Below are positions 60,153 to 64,000 of a stretch of DNA of 64,000 bases, one piece after another (positions within the stretch are counted from its first letter, which is position 1; each line of letters begins with the position of its first letter). A program made the translations under genes and the position numbers. The notes below the pieces were generated by a model. It ran no database searches and was not told where the DNA came from. It saw only the letters and a list, made by a program, of their open reading frames with translations. The DNA comes from SFWF01 sp045539925 (GTDB lineage Bacteria > Bacillota > Clostridia > Oscillospirales > Acutalibacteraceae): the NCBI GenBank assembly GCA_045539925.1, contig JAZQGH010000114.1, positions 1-64,000 of the forward strand, in the 5' to 3' direction.

Positions 60153-61349
60153 ATGAATATTCTTATAACAGGTGCTGCCGGATTTGTTGGAAAGAATCTT
60201 TCCGAAGCGCTTAAAAACATTCAGAATGGAAAAGATAAAACAAGACCAAATATACAAATAGGGGAGATTTATCTTTACGATATTGATACCCCCGAGATAG
60301 TTCTTGATGAAGCGTGCAAAAATGCGGATTTCGTTTTCAACCTTGCGGGTGTAAACCGCCCCCAAAATACCGAAGAGTTTATGCAGGGTAATTTTGGCTT
60401 TGCGTCAAAGCTCCTTGATACTCTTAAAAAGTATAACAATAATTGTCCCGTTATGCTTTCTTCCTCTGTTCAGGCAACATTGATTGGGCGTTACGACAGT
60501 GAATATGGAAGGAGTAAAAGGGCAGGGGAGGAACTGTTCTTTAATTACGGCGATGAAACAGGGGCTAATGTATTAGTTTATCGTTTTCCTAATCTTTTCG
60601 GCAAGTGGTGTCGACCAAATTATAATAGCGCAGTTGCTACCTTCTGTAATAATATTGCTAATGACCTTCAAATTACAGTCAGCGACCCTAACATACAGCT
60701 CGAACTTCTGTATATCGATGATTTAATTACAGAAATGCTTGACGCATTAGAGGGTAAAGAGCATAGATGTGAATTTGACGGTGTTAATACCGTATTATGT
60801 AAGACAGGAAAATTCTGTTGCGCTACCACTACTCATAAGGTGACTCTTGGCGAGATTGTAGACCTCCTTAACTGTTTTAAAGAGCAATCAACTACGCTGG
60901 TCGTTCCTGAAATTCCAATCGGTAGTTTTGCAAAAAAACTTTACTCTACATACCTGTCTTATTTGCCAAAACCAGCAGTAAGCTTTCCCTTAAAAATGAA
61001 TGTAGATGCAAGAGGTTCATTTACTGAACTGCTTAAGACCGAAAAATGCGGTCAGTTTAGTGTGAATATCTCAAAACCCGGAATTACAAAGGGTCAGCAC
61101 TGGCATCATACAAAATGGGAATTCTTTATAGTAGTTTCTGGTAAAGGCCATATTCAACAAAGAAAAGTCGATAGCGATGAAGTTTTAGATTTTTATGTCA
61201 GCGGAGATAAAATCGAAGTTGTTCATATACTACCCGGCTATACACACAATATTATTAACCTTTCTGATACTGACGATTTGGTTACACTTATGTGGGCTAA
61301 CGAACAATTTGATCCTAAACATCCCGATACATTTTATTTAGAGGTGTAA
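60153..61349 (+). CDS. capF: Bifunctional epimerase-reductase CapF
   Basis: CapF takes the CapE product to UDP-N-acetyl-L-talosamine-type sugar by C3 epimerisation and C4 reduction. The 398-aa protein has an N-terminal SDR domain (MNILITGAAGFVGKNLSEAL; FNLAGVNRPQNTEEF; SEYGRSKRAGEEL with the YxxxK pair) and a C-terminal cupin (about residues 290-398) with the metal-site motif KGQHWHHTKWEFFIVVSG (about 312). AGGAG precedes ATG 60153. Confidence 0.93.
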   Translation: MNILITGAAGFVGKNLSEALKNIQNGKDKTRPNIQIGEIYLYDIDTPEIVLDEACKNADFVFNLAGVNRPQNTEEFMQGNFGFASKLLDTLKKYNNNCPVMLSSSVQATLIGRYDSEYGRSKRAGEELFFNYGDETGANVLVYRFPNLFGKWCRPNYNSAVATFCNNIANDLQITVSDPNIQLELLYIDDLITEMLDALEGKEHRCEFDGVNTVLCKTGKFCCATTTHKVTLGEIVDLLNCFKEQSTTLVVPEIPIGSFAKKLYSTYLSYLPKPAVSFPLKMNVDARGSFTELLKTEKCGQFSVNISKPGITKGQHWHHTKWEFFIVVSGKGHIQQRKVDSDEVLDFYVSGDKIEVVHILPGYTHNIINLSDTDDLVTLMWANEQFDPKHPDTFYLEV

Positions 61350-61351
61350 TC

Positions 61352-62578
61352 TTGAATAATATTTCATTGCAGCAGCAAGCTCTACTGGAATTGATAAAAA
61401 TTGGTATAGGAACTTCTGAAGGTTCCTTTGATTTTTCATGCCTTTCTGATACTGACTGGGTAGCAGTGATGAAGGAGAGCATGGCTCAGTCGGTAGGAGT
61501 GCTTTGTTTTGACGCTGCTGAAAAAGTTTCTACCTTTTTACCGAAAAAAGTATATCAGGAATGGCTTACCTACTCAGCAAAAATTTTGTATAATAATCTA
61601 AATGTGACAAACGCTCAAGATTGGTTAGTAAACCTATTTGAATCCAGCAACATCCCGTACGTTATTTTGAAAGGAACTTCATCTGCTTCTTTTTATCCGT
61701 CTCCTGACAAGCGTACATTAGGCGATGTAGATTTTATAACTAAGCCTGAATTGTTTGAGCAAGCAGAAAGTCTGTTATTGAAGGCGGGATGCTCTTTCGT
61801 TGATAAGTATATGGATTTACATGATGTTTTCAAAAAATTTGGTGTTTCCTTAGAGAATCATTTTGATATTGCTGGGACGCCAGAAGGAAAAGCTGGAGAG
61901 ATTATCAAATCTTATTTAATGAGTATAACAGATGATTACGTTGTTGAGAGAGCTTGCGTTCCGTTTCGTAGACCTTCTAACAAATTGCATGGTGCAGTAA
62001 TTTTGTTGCACACATTACACCATATTCTTTCTGCTGGAGTTGGCCTTAGGCATATATGTGATTGGGCTTGTTTCGTTAATAAAACTCATACCGAAAAGTT
62101 TTGGTCCGAATCCTTAATACCTTTGTTTAAGTCTGCAGGGCTTTTTAAGTTTTGCTGCATATTGACTAATATAACTGTAAAGTTCTTAAATGTTGCTAAG
62201 CCTGACTGGTTAGAAAATGTTGATGAGGATGCTACTCAAATTCTGGTTCTTGATGTTTTTCTTTCAGGTAATTTTGGAAAAAAAGAAAAGAAAGCACCAG
62301 GCACAACCATGATGTTTACTAAAAACAGCGAAAAGCAAACCGCTATAAGCAAGGTTCGTGCAATGTTTAAGGTGCTCAACAAAACAAATCATATAATGTA
62401 CCCGATACTTAATAGTTATCCTTGGTTATATCCTTTTATTGTTTTTTGGCGCATAATACGTTATATTTTCCTTAGAATTATTGGAAAAAGACAATCCTTT
62501 ACCAAGGCAAGTCGGTACGCCGATAAAATGTATAACTTAGTTTCAAAATTTGATTTGTATAAGACTGATAAGGAGTGA
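61352..62578 (+). CDS. Uncharacterised nucleotidyltransferase-fold protein
   Basis: The 408-aa protein resembles the PF14907-type uncharacterised nucleotidyltransferase family. The N-terminal third is helical. The core has YVILKGTSSASFYPSPDKRT then LGDVDFITKPELFEQAESLL (about residues 108-150), where the DxD in GDVDF is the expected metal-binding pair, followed by the histidine-rich VILLHTLHHILSAGVGLRHICD (about 212-233; core HTLHHIL). The C-terminal 60 residues are hydrophobic and basic, suggesting membrane contact. No function is established. It sits between capF and capG, coupled on both sides. The start is TTG 61352 behind GAGGTG. Confidence 0.75.
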   Translation: MNNISLQQQALLELIKIGIGTSEGSFDFSCLSDTDWVAVMKESMAQSVGVLCFDAAEKVSTFLPKKVYQEWLTYSAKILYNNLNVTNAQDWLVNLFESSNIPYVILKGTSSASFYPSPDKRTLGDVDFITKPELFEQAESLLLKAGCSFVDKYMDLHDVFKKFGVSLENHFDIAGTPEGKAGEIIKSYLMSITDDYVVERACVPFRRPSNKLHGAVILLHTLHHILSAGVGLRHICDWACFVNKTHTEKFWSESLIPLFKSAGLFKFCCILTNITVKFLNVAKPDWLENVDEDATQILVLDVFLSGNFGKKEKKAPGTTMMFTKNSEKQTAISKVRAMFKVLNKTNHIMYPILNSYPWLYPFIVFWRIIRYIFLRIIGKRQSFTKASRYADKMYNLVSKFDLYKTDKE

Positions 62579-62583
62579 AAATT

Positions 62584-63729
62584 ATGTCTAAAATAAGGCT
62601 TATGACTATTGTAGGCACTCGCCCAGAGATTATAAGACTTGCGGCAGTTATCAAGAAGAGTGATATGTATTTTGATCAAATTTTGGTTCATACCGGTCAA
62701 AATTATGACTATTCTTTAAATCAAGTCTTTTTTGATGATTTGGGTCTTCGTGCGCCGGATCATTATCTAAATGCTGTTGGCGAGGACCTTGGCGAGACAA
62801 TAGGCAATATTATAGCTAAATCTTATAAACTTATGGTTGAGTTAAAGCCTGATGCGCTACTTATACTAGGTGATACCAATTCTTGCCTTTCTGCAATTGC
62901 AGCTAAGAGACTGCATATACCCATATTTCATATGGAAGCAGGAAATCGTTGTAAGGATGAGTGCCTTCCCGAGGAAACAAATAGAAGAATTGTAGATATA
63001 ATTTCTGATGTTAATCTTGCTTATAGTGAGCATGCAAGAAAATATTTGCACGAGTGCGGTTTGCCCAAAGAAAGGGTTTATGTTACAGGATCGCCTATGG
63101 CTGAGGTTTTAAGTGCAAATCTTAAAAAAATTAAAGCTTCAGACATTCATAGTAGATTAGGCCTTAAAAAGGGAAGATATATTCTGCTTTCAGCTCATAG
63201 AGAAGAGAATATTGACACCGAGAAAAACTTTTTATCATTATTCAGTGCGATAAATAAGATTGCCGAAAGATATAAAATGCCTATACTTTACTCATGTCAT
63301 CCAAGAAGTAAAAAGCGCATTGAAACCAGCGGATTTAAACTTAATCCTTTAGTAATTCAGCACGAACCCCTTGGTTTTCACGATTACAACTGCTTACAAA
63401 TGAATGCTTTTGCAGTAATTTCTGATAGTGGAACTCTACCCGAGGAAAGCTCGTATTTTACATCAATAGGTAATCCTTTTCCGGCTATATGTATCCGCAC
63501 CTCTACAGAACGACCGGAAGCTCTTGATAAAGCCTGCTTCATAATTGCAGGCATTGATGAGAACGGTCTTGTTGGAGCGGTAGAAACAGCTGTATCTATG
63601 AACGAAAACGGAGATTTTGGAATTCCAGTTCCTGATTATATTGAAGAGAATGTTTCGATAAAGGTTGTTAAGTTAATTCAGTCTTATGTTGGAATTGTCA
63701 ACAAAATGGTCTGGAGAAAAGACATTTAG
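62584..63729 (+). CDS. capG: UDP-sugar 2-epimerase, CapG/FnlC type
   Basis: This non-hydrolysing 2-epimerase (381 aa) carries out the last step to UDP-L-FucNAc in CapEFG pathways. Motifs are VGTRPEIIRLAAVI (residue 10), HTGQNYDYSLNQVFF (about 37), ILGDTNSCLSAIAA (about 97), HMEAGNRCKDECLPEETNRR (about 114-133) and LLSAHREENID (about 202). The NRCKDECLPEE pattern is that of CapG/FnlC rather than WecB (which has GLRTGD). AGGAG at 62571-62575 with 8-nt spacing selects ATG 62584 over GTG 62575. It is the last gene of the operon. Confidence 0.92.
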   Translation: MSKIRLMTIVGTRPEIIRLAAVIKKSDMYFDQILVHTGQNYDYSLNQVFFDDLGLRAPDHYLNAVGEDLGETIGNIIAKSYKLMVELKPDALLILGDTNSCLSAIAAKRLHIPIFHMEAGNRCKDECLPEETNRRIVDIISDVNLAYSEHARKYLHECGLPKERVYVTGSPMAEVLSANLKKIKASDIHSRLGLKKGRYILLSAHREENIDTEKNFLSLFSAINKIAERYKMPILYSCHPRSKKRIETSGFKLNPLVIQHEPLGFHDYNCLQMNAFAVISDSGTLPEESSYFTSIGNPFPAICIRTSTERPEALDKACFIIAGIDENGLVGAVETAVSMNENGDFGIPVPDYIEENVSIKVVKLIQSYVGIVNKMVWRKDI

Positions 63730-63810
63730 TAATAGACAAACGGAGAAGTGTTTGAAGTTCGGTTTGTAAGCGGTAAATTTGTTTCTTCATCTTTTTAAGT
63801 TTTAATTTAT

Positions 63811-63860
63811 AAATACAAAACCTGCCTATGGAGTGGACTCCTTAGGCAGGTTTTGTATTT
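63811..63860 (+). terminator. Terminator of the polysaccharide operon
   Basis: AAATACAAAACCTGCC (63811-63826) pairs perfectly with GGCAGGTTTTGTATTT (63845-63860); inner GGAG/CTCC pairs extend the stem. The T-rich right arm serves as the U-tract. The stretch 63730-63810 shows no gene. Confidence 0.88.
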
Positions 63861-63890
63861 AATCAATTTCAAATGAAACCCTATTAATTC

Positions 63891-64000
63891 GTCTGCGAAG
63901 CAGACACCGAACTTCTTACATTTTACCTCTTACTTATTACTTCAAAATTCTAAAGACTTTTTAGTGAAGAGGTAATAGGTGAAAAGTAAAAATTCCAAGC
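63891..64000. repeat. Hairpin and imperfect inverted repeat at the window end
   Basis: GTCTGC-GAA-GCAGAC (63891-63905) is a perfect small hairpin. It is followed by an imperfect inverted repeat between ACCTCTTACTTATTACTTC (63925-63943) and GAAGAGGTAATAGGT (63966-63980). The arrangement looks like a REP- or MITE-like intergenic element cut by the window end; no gene is seen. Confidence 0.45.

Noticed and set aside
1..64000. CRISPR arrays, insertion sequences, tRNA or rRNA genes
   Set aside because: No spaced direct repeats, transposase reading frames or tRNA/rRNA-like structures were recognised on reading both strands; weak matches cannot be excluded without a dedicated search.

Overview
This window is a moderately AT-rich chromosome segment from an endospore-forming Gram-positive bacterium, most likely a clostridium of the Ruminococcaceae/Oscillospiraceae type. 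Support comes from the sporulation genes present (sigG, ylmC-type PRC-barrel gene, spoIVB, spoIIR, ytfI/ytfJ-type pair, bofA, dpaA/dpaB), AddAB in place of RecBCD, frequent TTG and GTG starts behind strong GGAGG-type ribosome sites, and short operons separated by intrinsic terminators. The lineage is an inference from gene content, not from a phylogenetic marker search.

Layout. Positions 1-4.9 kb hold prmA, prfB, two tandem FKBP-type lipoproteins and an Sfp-type phosphopantetheinyl transferase. Positions 5.0-7.4 kb hold sigG, a PRC-barrel sporulation protein and spoIVB, followed at 7.5 kb by a PfkB sugar kinase. A minus-strand block (8.45-13.6 kb) carries a zinc-ribbon membrane protein, a large ATPase-permease fusion of the MacB/FtsX type, and the conserved ACT-domain/UPF0210 pair. 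Positions 13.7-16.9 kb hold an Lrp-type regulator, an aminotransferase, ispE and spoIIR. Positions 16.9-27.2 kb are information-processing and cell-cycle genes: rpmE, a YigZ family gene, a dGTPase, dnaG, rpoD, a TSCPD protein, an amidase, a site-2 protease, scpA/scpB, ytfI/ytfJ-like genes and an rluB-type pseudouridine synthase. Positions 27.3-30.5 kb encode three biotin-dependent carboxyl-transfer subunits that resemble a 12S/1.3S/5S transcarboxylase set. Then come secG, bofA, addB, addA, the minus-strand dpaA-dpaB and CCA-adding enzyme genes, and murC.

The last third (42.3-63.9 kb) is one surface-polysaccharide operon of twenty genes behind a perfect consensus sigma-A promoter (TTGACA, 17 bp, TATAAT). 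It encodes an initiating phosphoglycosyl transferase, six glycosyltransferases, a Wzy/EpsG-type polymerase, a Wzx flippase, a pyruvyl transferase, a MenD-like thiamine-diphosphate enzyme, UDP-HexNAc dehydrogenase plus 4-epimerase (TviB/TviC type, pointing to a HexNAc uronic acid), and a split CapE-CapF-CapG set (pointing to UDP-N-acetyl-L-fucosamine). A GT14-type branching transferase and an uncharacterised nucleotidyltransferase are inserted among the Cap genes. It is closed by a long hairpin at 63811-63860.

The most interesting items are the MenD-like enzyme next to the pyruvyl transferase, the orphan nucleotidyltransferase, an amidase gene whose expected start codon reads ATA behind an excellent Shine-Dalgarno sequence, and sporulation-sigma-like promoter sites in front of sigG, spoIIR and bofA. 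No IS element, CRISPR array, tRNA or rRNA gene was recognised.
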